Below, piece after piece: positions 45,179 to 53,782 of a DNA stretch of 64,000 nt. Numbering within the stretch: the first letter of the stretch is position 1; the number at the start of each line of letters is the position of its first letter. The DNA comes from Legionella antarctica (GTDB lineage Bacteria; Pseudomonadota; Gammaproteobacteria; Legionellales; Legionellaceae): positions 479,001 to 543,000 of the forward strand of contig NZ_AP022839.1 of NCBI RefSeq assembly GCF_011764505.1, in the 5' to 3' direction. The notes beneath the pieces are model-generated. The model was not told the origin of the DNA. It ran no database searches and saw nothing but the letters and a program-made list of their open reading frames with translations. The position numbers were made by a program, and so were the translations under genes.

Positions 45179-45901
45179 ATGATAGATTTAGAGCTTTTAG
45201 CACTACATGAAATCGATAGAAATGGAATGAGCGTACACTTAAAGCCTAATACAACGGCGATGATGACGCCCAAACTAGTTGACGAAATAAGGGCACTTCA
45301 AGATTCTCTCGCTAAAAAATACATGAATCAATCTTTCGATAATTATTATGTCATCTGGTATCTTAATAAAAATATAAATTTTTCCTGCTGTGGTCTCGAT
45401 TTTCGATTTGTTCATGATTGCTTTAAATACAACAAAGAGCACGATCTGGAGCATTATATCGATCGAATTTTTAATATAATTTTTCTTAATTACATTGGCT
45501 TGGGGCTTCCTATTATTAACTGTTCCATATTGACGAAATATTTATCCGGACTCTCAAAAGAATTTTTTTTAATGAGCAAGATATGTTTTATCTATCAAAG
45601 AAAATATAAGGGATTAAGTAAAATAGAGATCTGTAACGAAATAGCTAATTTGACCTTTAAAAAAGAGCATTATTGTAAAAATGACTATTATTTTTATAAC
45701 CCAATCCATATTGGACAAATGAAAGAAATTATAGAAAATACAGTCTATGAAATTCCAACTAAGCTCACTATTGAGGCAGCGAAAATTGAGTTTGATGCCT
45801 TTAAAGAATTAATGCTTTTAAGACTTTATAAAATTGCATCGAGAGATATTAAAATTTTAGACCGCTTTGCCCGTAATGATATAAAACGGATGTTTCACTG
45901 A
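45179..45901 (+). CDS. Protein of unknown function
   Basis: Not recognised. Seen: 240 residues from ATG 45179, with AGGGAG at 45168-45173 five bases before it (a GTG two codons earlier is in the ribosome site itself). Rich in Tyr, Asn, Ile, Lys and Phe, and low GC. Cys-Cys in FSCCGLDF and aromatic FNIIFLNYIGLGLPII, with no clear membrane helix or signal. A Lys/Arg-rich helical C terminus ends KRMFH. Stand-alone, flanked by sparse regions, and the composition fits horizontally acquired or effector-type genes of Legionella; this is only inference. Confidence 0.55.
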   Translation: MIDLELLALHEIDRNGMSVHLKPNTTAMMTPKLVDEIRALQDSLAKKYMNQSFDNYYVIWYLNKNINFSCCGLDFRFVHDCFKYNKEHDLEHYIDRIFNIIFLNYIGLGLPIINCSILTKYLSGLSKEFFLMSKICFIYQRKYKGLSKIEICNEIANLTFKKEHYCKNDYYFYNPIHIGQMKEIIENTVYEIPTKLTIEAAKIEFDAFKELMLLRLYKIASRDIKILDRFARNDIKRMFH

Positions 45902-45986
45902 TATTCTTTAGCTGATGCCTGGTGCAAGAAAGGATCTATTTTAGATGGATGGATCGCTATCTTTTTTGATTAATCAAGGAGTCATA

Positions 45987-46064
45987 ATGGGTATAAAAAC
46001 TGAGTCAATTGCTGCTGACCAGTACAAGCTCTCTAACAGAGTGATCTTGTACTGTTTAACCTGA
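45987..46064 (+). CDS. 25-residue small ORF overlapping a hairpin
   Basis: AAGGAG at 45976-45981 lies five bases before ATG 45987; the frame reads MGIKTESIAADQYKLSNRVI then LYCLT and stops at 46062. The last codons overlap a hairpin at 46020-46054. It may be a real small protein or a chance ORF beside a terminator. Confidence 0.3.
   Translation: MGIKTESIAADQYKLSNRVILYCLT
46020..46054. terminator. Hairpin between convergent genes at 45901 and 46124
   Basis: CAGTACAAG (46020-46028) pairs with CTTGTACTG (46046-46054), with possible inner CTCT/AGAG pairs; followed on the + strand by TTTAACC. Likely a bidirectional terminator. Confidence 0.5.
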
Positions 46065-46123
46065 GGGTATGGAACCAAAACCAACCTATATTTTTAAGCT
46101 GCATTTTATATCAAGACAAGTTG

Positions 46124-47602
46124 CTAGCTGTATCGATTTTCAAAGGAAATTAATTTTCGCTCCAAATTCCATTGCAGTGTCGCCTTTTCGTTATTGTTAA
46201 TAAAGTGCTTACAGCTATTACTATTTAAATCCTTGCACTCTTGAATAAGTTGGCCCTTGTTTGCATCTGCCCATATACTTTTTCCAGGAAGAAATGAATA
46301 CGTTAAGGTATTTCTGTTGACTTGCTTTAACTCTGCGTAGTCTAAACCGTGTCCGATAACCGCCTCAACATACTGACGGGTTAGGTTTGTTCTCAATACC
46401 CCTTCATCATCGGTAGATAAAACTACTGGAACATGATGAGAAAGATAGGACTTAAGAGGGTGATTGCGACCTGAAAGATTAAGTATCTTTAAGTTGCTGA
46501 TGAGATTAATTTCAACGGGTAAATGATGTTCTTCCATGTACTTTAAGGTGTCATCAGCTTTTTTTTCATGGGCTATAGCAGCACCATGTCCGATTCGCTG
46601 AGCATGGCCGGTAAATAGGGCATCACGAATATGATAGCCTAAATCTTTAGCTACAACTTTACCTGGCTCCAGTTCTCCTGCGTGCAGCGCAATGTTTACA
46701 TTAGGATATGCTTGGTGAAGATACTGAAAAATAAGCATTTGTTGGTGGTAATCACGTAAAGAAATAATACCATCTTCTGGTTGCACTAAATTAACACCTA
46801 CCAAACTTCCTTTTGAGCGTGAAACAGCTTCAAATGCATTGAGTGTTTGGGCAAAAAGGTTATCATTTGATTGTTCACGAAGGGAGTAGTAAAGAAATTT
46901 TATGGTCACTTTGCAGCGTTCAGCCTGAGGAGTAATATGACATCCTAAATGCAGGCGGGCTTGGTTAATTATTCGATCACTTTCTTCAACGGTCTTGGTG
47001 ATATTGTTTTGAAAATCCTTATTAGCCAATAATATCTGCCTCTTTTGGGCATAAGACGAAATATTGTTTATTAAGGTTCCAAAGCGTGTTGATTGAGCAT
47101 TATCAGGGATATCCATAACTTCCAGATACTGTTCCTGTTGTGCTGCAGCTCTTTGGATAACATTTGCCAGCAATTCTGGTCGATAATCAAACACGATAGG
47201 CATATATTTCATAAATCCATTGAAAAAATGATCGTGGCCTGATTCTTTTCCGGGAATAAAATCCTTCATGGACCAGTCTTTTATAATTTGAGAATAAAGT
47301 TCTGGTTGATTCACGATGTCTTTAGATTTAACCCCATTGCAATTGGGGGAGCTGGGACTCAATACCAAGGTTTTTTTATTTAAACAATAGTCGCCCTTGG
47401 ACGCTAGCAATAACATAGTTTCTGGGTAAGGGCCTCCTGCTAAATGATAATGCAACTCTCCTCCTTTAGGCATTATTTTAAAAAATGCATAAAGTGCCTT
47501 GGGATCCTTTTTTATTTCATTAAAATACGCAGTGACATTTGCTTGCAATGAAGAAATAAAGAAAACACAGAACAGAGATAAAAATGGTCTAATAAAGATC
47601 AT
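46124..47602 (-). CDS. Secreted adenosine deaminase-like hydrolase (ADGF/CECR1 type)
   Basis: Seen: 492 residues. Signal peptide at 1-21 (MIFIRPFLSLFCVFFISSLQ). Adenosine deaminase TIM-barrel motifs: metal-binding H-x-H in GGELHYHLAGGP (near 47-55), NIALHAGEL (His, Glu), RIGHGAAI (catalytic His) and LSTDDEGV (metal Asp). The long N-terminal region and export point to the extracellular adenosine deaminase growth factor/CECR1 branch, which eukaryotes and some bacteria use on extracellular adenosine. Inference: it may deaminate adenosine in the periplasm, vacuole or outside the cell. Confidence 0.85.
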   Translation of the reverse strand: MIFIRPFLSLFCVFFISSLQANVTAYFNEIKKDPKALYAFFKIMPKGGELHYHLAGGPYPETMLLLASKGDYCLNKKTLVLSPSSPNCNGVKSKDIVNQPELYSQIIKDWSMKDFIPGKESGHDHFFNGFMKYMPIVFDYRPELLANVIQRAAAQQEQYLEVMDIPDNAQSTRFGTLINNISSYAQKRQILLANKDFQNNITKTVEESDRIINQARLHLGCHITPQAERCKVTIKFLYYSLREQSNDNLFAQTLNAFEAVSRSKGSLVGVNLVQPEDGIISLRDYHQQMLIFQYLHQAYPNVNIALHAGELEPGKVVAKDLGYHIRDALFTGHAQRIGHGAAIAHEKKADDTLKYMEEHHLPVEINLISNLKILNLSGRNHPLKSYLSHHVPVVLSTDDEGVLRTNLTRQYVEAVIGHGLDYAELKQVNRNTLTYSFLPGKSIWADANKGQLIQECKDLNSNSCKHFINNNEKATLQWNLERKLISFENRYS

Positions 47603-47844
47603 AGTGGCCTGTTGTCTATCATCAAAAAAGAAATTATCGCATAATCTGTACGGATTCCCAACAGTTTTGAGTATTAAATTACGCTTATATCCCGATTATT
47701 TACGAAAAACAACAAATGGTGCATTGATAATGTATAGAAAAGCGATGAATAGTTATAATCGGTTCCTATATCTAATAATGATTGTATTTATAAACTATTC
47801 ATAGCAGAATATTTATCATGTTTATTACTCTGGTGAAAGTAAAT

Positions 47845-48954
47845 ATGATACGAATACTGCTAAAATCTGCCCCGACATTCTCCAGTTTTATTTTATCACT
47901 CTGGTTAACTGGTTTACATGCTGCTGGCCATGATAAAACGATGGATAAAGACCAGGTTGATATCAATATCGGGATTTATGCCCCGTTTTCTAATCAGCAT
48001 GCCTTTATTGGCCGGAATATATTAGGCGCTATGGAGATGGCACGCGATCAGTTAAAGCCTTCGAGAGTCAAGTACTCGTTTTATACCTTGGATAAAGTAC
48101 CTGAAAATCGTAATCCAGTCAGTACTCTGCAAAAATTTATCAAGGCGCATAAGATTAAAGTACTTCTAACCGAAGGTTCGGTAAATGGAAGATTATTAGC
48201 CTCATTTGCAAAAAAAAATAATCTTATTCATTTTAGCATGGCTAGTGATCCAAAAATTGCTGACGGTAAGAATAATTTTCTTGTCTGGAGTCCAGCTTAC
48301 GAACAAGCCTCTGTTTTAGTAAAAACTCTCAAACAAAAAAAAATTAACCAGTTAGGCATCATCACCACAAATCACCCATCGGATAGAGTGTTGACCCAAA
48401 CTGTTATGAAGCAATTAAAAACTGATTCGTCAATAAAAATTGCTGCCTATGAGAAATACGAAGTTGGGACCAAGGATTTTTCTGGCATGATTGATAAAAT
48501 TAAAGGGAAAAACTCGGATCTGTATTTTATTATGGCTTCTCCTGAAGATATTGAGCTAATCCAATCGGAAATGAAGAAGGCTCATATTAATAAACCGGTT
48601 ACAAGTATTGTAGAACGAGTAACTCCTAAGGTGATGCAGGTTTTTAATGGCCAATGGTACATAGATACTCATGAAATGAAACCTGAGTTTGTAAATCAAT
48701 ATCAAGAGACCAATTTAAATTATCCAGTCACTGAAGCAGGCTACGCATTCGATGTGTTTCATCTACTGAATCAAAGTGTCATCATGGCAGCTAAAGTCAG
48801 ATCTAACTTCACCAGTCAGGATCTTGCAGAGCAAATTAATAGTTTGGCATTCGGCACAGGGGTAATGGGGCCGTTCAATCTGGATAAAAATGGAGTTTTA
48901 TACACTCAATCTCAGGTGAAGCAGGTAAACAAAGGGGTGATACATACCGCCTGA
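47845..48954 (+). CDS. Periplasmic binding protein, branched-chain amino acid (LivJ-like) family
   Basis: Seen: 369 residues from ATG 47845, which gives a normal signal peptide (MIRILLKSAPTFSSFILSLW, LTGLHAAG); the ATG at 47818 is also in frame. The mature part reads INIGIYAPFSNQHAFIGRNI, LGAMEMARDQL, then alternating beta/alpha segments to YDF-VFHLLNQSV and QVKQVNKG, typical of type I periplasmic binding proteins for amino acids or amides. No permease or ATPase is adjacent, so it is an orphan receptor or sensor. Confidence 0.85.
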   Translation: MIRILLKSAPTFSSFILSLWLTGLHAAGHDKTMDKDQVDINIGIYAPFSNQHAFIGRNILGAMEMARDQLKPSRVKYSFYTLDKVPENRNPVSTLQKFIKAHKIKVLLTEGSVNGRLLASFAKKNNLIHFSMASDPKIADGKNNFLVWSPAYEQASVLVKTLKQKKINQLGIITTNHPSDRVLTQTVMKQLKTDSSIKIAAYEKYEVGTKDFSGMIDKIKGKNSDLYFIMASPEDIELIQSEMKKAHINKPVTSIVERVTPKVMQVFNGQWYIDTHEMKPEFVNQYQETNLNYPVTEAGYAFDVFHLLNQSVIMAAKVRSNFTSQDLAEQINSLAFGTGVMGPFNLDKNGVLYTQSQVKQVNKGVIHTA

Positions 48955-48975
48955 TAGTGACCTAGTTCATATCAT

Positions 48976-49006
48976 AAAGTCAGCAGTTCAGTGAACTGCT
49001 GACTTT
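48976..49006. terminator. Perfect palindromic terminator between convergent genes
   Basis: 31-base perfect inverted repeat AAAGTCAGCAGTTCA-G-TGAACTGCTGACTTT, lying between the binding-protein gene stop and the ctpA stop. Each arm ends in A/T triplets, so it can work in both directions. Confidence 0.8.
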
Positions 49007-49023
49007 AATAAGCAGCACTATCA

Positions 49024-50367
49024 TTATCTGTTTGCCAAAGCCATTCCTTCCAATACAGTTAATGCCGCGTAGAGCTGATAATCCTCATGGATTAAGTCTG
49101 TAGTTTTAAAATTTGACTTTTTAAGGATTGTACTCTCAGGGTTGTTTTTGTTAAGTAAATGTCCGCTAAGTTCGGCTTCACTGAATCCTGTTACATCCAC
49201 TTTTTTGTTGGCATCTTTAGGCACATCCAACTCTTCTACCACGATATCAGGAATAATTCCCTTAGCCTGAATAGAGGTTCCAGAGGGGGTGTAGTAGAGA
49301 GCAGTAGTTAGCTTGATCCCTGTTTTACTATCCAAAGGCAAGACAGTTTGAACAGAACCTTTGCCAAAGCTTTTCGTTCCCAATATGATGGCTCTTTTAT
49401 TATCTTTAAGGGCCCCAGCAACTATTTCGGAGGCGGAAGCGGAACCATTATTGATTAAAACGACTATAGGAGCACTGTCTACTGCATCTATAGGGTGAGG
49501 TTTAGCCAAAGCTGTAAATTTTGATCCAGGCTGACGTCCTTCGGTATACACGATCATTTCTGGTTTGCCTGATTTGTCATTACCAAGAAAGGCATCAGAA
49601 ACTTGAATGGCGGAATCAAGTAGACCTCCTGGGTTATTTCTTAGATCTAATACCAGTCCTTTTAATTTTCCATTTGACTGTTGCTTTAATTGCTCAATTG
49701 CCTGGATCATATCTTTGCCAGTTAAAGCCTGAAATTGAGTCAGGCGAATGTATCCATAGCCATCACTGAGCATTTTACTTTGCACACTTTTAATTTGAAT
49801 GACTTCACGTATTAGGTCAAAAGTTAGCGGTTTGCTTACTCCCTTGCGTAAAACAGTCAGCTCAATAGTGGAGCCTGCTTTACCACGCATTAAATTAACT
49901 GCATCTTTAAGAGAAAGACCTTGCACAGACTCCTTTCCCAATTTAATGATGTAATCACCGGATTTTATTCCAGCTTTGAAAGCCGGAGTATCAACCAGAG
50001 GAGTAATGACCTTTACTACGCCATCTTCCATAGTGACCTCTATACCCAGTCCACCAAATTCACCACTGGTTGACGTTTGCAGTTCTTTAAATTCTTCTTC
50101 GCTCAGAAAGCTTGAATGAGGATCCAGACCGCTTAACATACCACGAATGGCATTATCAAATAGTTCTTTGTCATCGATGGGTTTTACATAATATTTTTTT
50201 ATCTCACCGATAGCATTAGAAAATCTTTGTACGTCTTCCAATGGAATTCGCTTTGTATTAGAGTTACTAGTATTCGTTTCATCAGCTGAAAAAGCAGTTA
50301 AAGGAAGCATTAAACTAAATGCATAAACAACTGCTAAAGTGCGTGGAAATATTTTCTGAATAACCAT
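49024..50367 (-). CDS. ctpA: Carboxy-terminal processing protease (S41)
   Basis: Periplasmic serine protease that trims C termini of envelope proteins. Seen: 447 residues. Signal peptide (MVIQKIFPRTLAVVYAFSLM, then LPLTAFSA), a PDZ domain at about 85-170 (FGGLGIEVTMEDG, VVKVITPLVDTPAFKAGIKSG), and the catalytic core with NPGGLLDSAI, the Ser in VLINNGSASASEIVAGAL and the Lys in GTKSFGKGSVQ. Downstream of envC-like and gpmI in an operon-like minus-strand run with about 95 bases between. Confidence 0.93.
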   Translation of the reverse strand: MVIQKIFPRTLAVVYAFSLMLPLTAFSADETNTSNSNTKRIPLEDVQRFSNAIGEIKKYYVKPIDDKELFDNAIRGMLSGLDPHSSFLSEEEFKELQTSTSGEFGGLGIEVTMEDGVVKVITPLVDTPAFKAGIKSGDYIIKLGKESVQGLSLKDAVNLMRGKAGSTIELTVLRKGVSKPLTFDLIREVIQIKSVQSKMLSDGYGYIRLTQFQALTGKDMIQAIEQLKQQSNGKLKGLVLDLRNNPGGLLDSAIQVSDAFLGNDKSGKPEMIVYTEGRQPGSKFTALAKPHPIDAVDSAPIVVLINNGSASASEIVAGALKDNKRAIILGTKSFGKGSVQTVLPLDSKTGIKLTTALYYTPSGTSIQAKGIIPDIVVEELDVPKDANKKVDVTGFSEAELSGHLLNKNNPESTILKKSNFKTTDLIHEDYQLYAALTVLEGMALANR

Positions 50368-50460
50368 AGCGATCTCCTCGGATGCAAGGCCACAAAATCA
50401 GCCGCTTCTTTTTTGTTTTTGTTAAATATTGAAATGCAATTTGAGTGCCAGAGGCAAAAC

Positions 50461-51606
50461 CTAAGACAACCAGCCTAGCGGGGATACCGCTTTTCCTCTA
50501 AGTCTTATTTCAAAGTATAGACCGTTTTGTTTAATTCCACCGCTATGACCTACACTGGCGATTTGCTCTCTTTGGTGAACCATTTGTCCTTTACGTTTAA
50601 AGAGTGATTGATTGTGAGCGTATAACGTCATAAATCCCTGCCCATGGTCAATGATAAGCAGTAAACCATAACCTTTTAACCAGTCACTAAACACCACTTT
50701 ACCAGGATAGACGGCAGTAACTACCGTTCCTTCATCGGCAAAAAATGTCACCCCTTGATTCATCTTCTGCAGGGATCTGTGTTCAGTTTGTATTGGTAAC
50801 GGCAATTTTTTGCGCATTTGGGCAAAGGGTTTGCTGCTTTGGACAACACTTTGTTGTGTTAATGACTTTAATAAGCGCGATAAATTGTCTTTATCTTTTT
50901 GAAAGTCTCTTAAGGTGAGTTGATTTGTTTGAATCTCATGATTTAGGGAATCAATTAAAGTAGTATGATAGCTTTTACTTTGCTGCAGTTGTTGTTGATG
51001 CTGTGTCAGTTGTTCTTGTAAGTGTTGATTTTTAGCTAATTCGTTATGGAGCTTATCTTTATTTTCATTGATTTTTTTACGTGTTTCATCAATTTGATCG
51101 ATTAATTGCTGACGGGATTTAATCAGATATTGATAATAGGTCAAAATCCGGCTGACTTTGTAGGGATTATCCTGATTCAATAGCCATTTAAGCGGTTGAT
51201 ACTCACCCATTTGGTAACGTGCTCGTACATGGCTAGCCAATAACTGTTGCTGTGTCACTAACTGCTGATTCAAAGTAATAACTGAAGCTTGCAATTCGGT
51301 AATTTTACGCTCTTTAGAACTCATATCATGCTGGATTAAGCGAAGTTTCTGTACACATTCTCCAATTTGCTTCTCTGTTTCGGATAATTCTTTGTTTAAT
51401 ACGCCACGTTTATCATGAGCAGAGTTCAAAGTTTGTCGAAGATTATGAATTTTAGTATCTAACTGTTTAAGTTTGCTCTGAGTCTGAATCATGGGGGATG
51501 TTGCTTTTGCCTCAAGACAAAAATAAAACATCATACTTAGTATTATTCCATAGAGGTAAATGACATGCCTGTTTGAAATGAGATAATTTTTACTACGCAA
51601 GGACAT
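50461..51606 (-). CDS. envC: EnvC-like murein hydrolase activator (degenerate LytM)
   Basis: Known: EnvC activates the amidases AmiA/B at division. Seen: 381 residues from ATG 51606 (an upstream ATG at 51627 overlaps gpmI by 35 bases). N-terminal membrane anchor or signal, long coiled coil at about 35-270 (Gln/Leu/Lys-rich), then a LytM/M23 domain (TVVTAVYPGKVVFSDWLKGY, LLLIIDHGQGFMTLYAHNQS, VGHSGG, LYFEIRL). The catalytic His pattern is partial (YAHN, LYFE instead of HxH), which fits an activator rather than an enzyme. gpmI ends 14 bases inside its start. Confidence 0.9.
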   Translation of the reverse strand: MSLRSKNYLISNRHVIYLYGIILSMMFYFCLEAKATSPMIQTQSKLKQLDTKIHNLRQTLNSAHDKRGVLNKELSETEKQIGECVQKLRLIQHDMSSKERKITELQASVITLNQQLVTQQQLLASHVRARYQMGEYQPLKWLLNQDNPYKVSRILTYYQYLIKSRQQLIDQIDETRKKINENKDKLHNELAKNQHLQEQLTQHQQQLQQSKSYHTTLIDSLNHEIQTNQLTLRDFQKDKDNLSRLLKSLTQQSVVQSSKPFAQMRKKLPLPIQTEHRSLQKMNQGVTFFADEGTVVTAVYPGKVVFSDWLKGYGLLLIIDHGQGFMTLYAHNQSLFKRKGQMVHQREQIASVGHSGGIKQNGLYFEIRLRGKAVSPLGWLS

Positions 51607-53137
51607 GGTTTTTTTCCAATAGAACATGGCCAGTCATATCTTTTGGTGGGGAAATTCCTATGAGGGCAAGCAAGGTTGGTGCTATATCGATTAAACTTCC
51701 TGCTAATTGAGTAAAATGCCAATCACCGCCCACGAAGACAAAGGGGACTGGTTCGCTCGTATGTGCTGTATGAGCTTGATGAGTAATGTTGTCGAACATT
51801 TCTTCGGCATTGCCGTGATCGGCTGTAATTAATAACATACCCCCCTGCATAGTGAGCGTTTGCCAAACTTGGCTCATGCATTGGTCTAAACATTCAATGG
51901 CCTTTACTGTGGCTGCAAAATTACCACTGTGGCCGACCATATCGGCATTAGCATAATTACAGATTATGACATCGTAAGACTGGCTGTTTATGGCTTCTAT
52001 TAAGGCAGTTGTTAATTCAGGGGCGCTCATCTCTGGTTGTAAGTCATAGGTTGCAACTTTGGGTGACTGGATCATGATCCTTTGCTCATTAGGAAAAACA
52101 AGTTCGTTTCCACCGTTAAAGAAAAAAGTAACGTGAGCATACTTTTCTGTTTCTGCAATACGAAGCTGTCTTAGACCATGCGCTGATAATATTTCTCCCA
52201 AGGTATTATTGAGAAGAAGAGGAGGAAATGCATTGATGGCAGGCAAATTTTTATCGTATTGAGTCATAGTAACAAAGCAAGACAATTGAGGGCAAACTGT
52301 CCGTTTAAATCCATTAAATGAGGGATCAAGAAATGCTGAGGTTAATTGTCGTGCTCGGTCAGCACGAAAATTAAAGAATAAAACAGCATCCCCATGTTCA
52401 ATTGGTTTCGTATCTCCTATTCGTGTTGGGGGAATAAATTCATCCGACAGGTTTTGCTGATAACAGAGTCTTATTGCGGTTTGTGCATCAGTTGCATGAT
52501 CTTTACTTTGGCCTTGGGTTAATAAGGTATAAACAGGTTCCACTCGTTCCCATCGTCTATCCCTATCCATTGCATAATAACGGCCACTAATTGAGCATAT
52601 TTTACCTACTGGATGGGTTTGGAGTACTTTATTTAAACGCTCAATGCTTTCAAGAGCGCTTTGTGGAGGGGTGTCTCTACCATCGAGAAATAAGTGCAAA
52701 CAAACTGAGTTAAATTGTTTGTTATCGCAAAGAGCCAGGAAGGCAAATAAATGTTGTTCATGACTATGAACGCCACCCGGGGATAATAAACCCATAATAT
52801 GTAGCGATTTACCTGTTTTTTTTAAATTATCCAACATGCCATGGAATACAGGATTATTAGAAAATTCGTTTTTGACTATAGCTTGATTAATTCGGGTAAA
52901 GTCTTGTTGGATGACTCTTCCTGCACCGATGTGCATATGCCCTACTTCTGAATTACCCATTTGTGTATCCGGTAAGCCAACGGGCAATCCTGAAGCTTGC
53001 AAAAGAATATGAGGGACATTCTCCCACCATTCATCCCATTGCGGGGTATGAGCCTGAGCAATGGCATTGTGCGTGTTAGTTTCATTAAAGCCCCAGCCAT
53101 CAAGAATCATGAGCACCAGGGGGGCATTTTTTGTCAT
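51593..53137 (-). CDS. gpmI: 2,3-Bisphosphoglycerate-independent phosphoglycerate mutase
   Basis: Interconverts 3- and 2-phosphoglycerate with two Mn ions. Seen: 514 residues from ATG 53137 (upstream TTG start at 53161 is unlikely), the E. coli length. Metal-site Asp in LMILDGWGFNE, phosphoserine Ser in GNSEVGHMHIGAGRV, and the alkaline-phosphatase-fold motifs DGRDTPPQSA, FRADRARQ, ADHGNAEEM and HTSEPVPF. The gpmI-envC-ctpA order is common in gammaproteobacteria. Confidence 0.96.
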   Translation of the reverse strand: MTKNAPLVLMILDGWGFNETNTHNAIAQAHTPQWDEWWENVPHILLQASGLPVGLPDTQMGNSEVGHMHIGAGRVIQQDFTRINQAIVKNEFSNNPVFHGMLDNLKKTGKSLHIMGLLSPGGVHSHEQHLFAFLALCDNKQFNSVCLHLFLDGRDTPPQSALESIERLNKVLQTHPVGKICSISGRYYAMDRDRRWERVEPVYTLLTQGQSKDHATDAQTAIRLCYQQNLSDEFIPPTRIGDTKPIEHGDAVLFFNFRADRARQLTSAFLDPSFNGFKRTVCPQLSCFVTMTQYDKNLPAINAFPPLLLNNTLGEILSAHGLRQLRIAETEKYAHVTFFFNGGNELVFPNEQRIMIQSPKVATYDLQPEMSAPELTTALIEAINSQSYDVIICNYANADMVGHSGNFAATVKAIECLDQCMSQVWQTLTMQGGMLLITADHGNAEEMFDNITHQAHTAHTSEPVPFVFVGGDWHFTQLAGSLIDIAPTLLALIGISPPKDMTGHVLLEKNHVLA

Positions 53138-53221
53138 GGAAGATAATCCTAAATGTATCAATAGATTGGCTTTTCAAGATTATACCTATGCTGATCAAAG
53201 AGGTATATAGTTCCCGCCCAC

Positions 53222-53572
53222 TCAATCACAAGTTTGAGTGGTAATGCAATTGCCATTGGGGTTACATTGTTGGATTTGGCAATTATCATTATCATTTGCT
53301 GGCTCTACTACAACGGTTGGTGATCCCCAACCGCTTCCTGGTACGTAGTTGCCAATATTTGGAGCGGTATAATAATTAAGCTCATCAGTGCTTTGATGAT
53401 AGCCGTAATTTGGACGGTATCCACCATTATGATTGTATCCGCTACTCAGATGGTTACCTGCATCTTGATGATATCCACCAGCACGTTCGGCAAAACATAC
53501 CGAGCTGCTAGAGAAAATTAGTGCAAGAAAAAAAAGGCGGTATTTTGGATAACTCAATTTTGATGTATTCAT
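53222..53572 (-). CDS. Exported Gly/Tyr/Asn-rich small protein
   Basis: Seen: 116 residues from ATG 53572 (GGAG six bases before; an in-frame ATG at 53596 is less likely). Signal peptide (MNTSKLSYPKYRLFFLALIF, then SSSSVCFA). Mature part is low-complexity: GGYHQDAGNHLSSGYNHNGG then YRPNYGYHQS, followed by a PNIGNYVPGSGWGSPTVVVE segment and a Cys/Asn-rich tail (CQIQQCNPNGNCITTQTCD) with four Cys. Function unknown; it may be a periplasmic or surface structural protein, with disulfides in the tail. Confidence 0.6.
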   Translation of the reverse strand: MNTSKLSYPKYRLFFLALIFSSSSVCFAERAGGYHQDAGNHLSSGYNHNGGYRPNYGYHQSTDELNYYTAPNIGNYVPGSGWGSPTVVVEPANDNDNCQIQQCNPNGNCITTQTCD

Positions 53573-53782
53573 AATCACTCCGTTTAACATGTCCAAAGAC
53601 TATCCTTTTTAAAAGTATATTCTTTGATAATTAGTTTATTTAAAGGTTGGTTATTTTTCTGACTAAGTCGTGGTTAATAAATGTTTTGAATTGCTGGCCA
53701 TTCATTAATAAAATGTTTTCTCCCAAGGGTAGTGAGATAGCTCCTAATAGCGGAGCTGGGGCATAAGATAACGAAGCAAAGA

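Noticed and set aside
53739..53757. AGCTCC/GGAGCT hairpin just past the PlcB-like gene as terminator
   Set aside because: Six-base stem without a T run on the minus strand; too weak to list as a feature.
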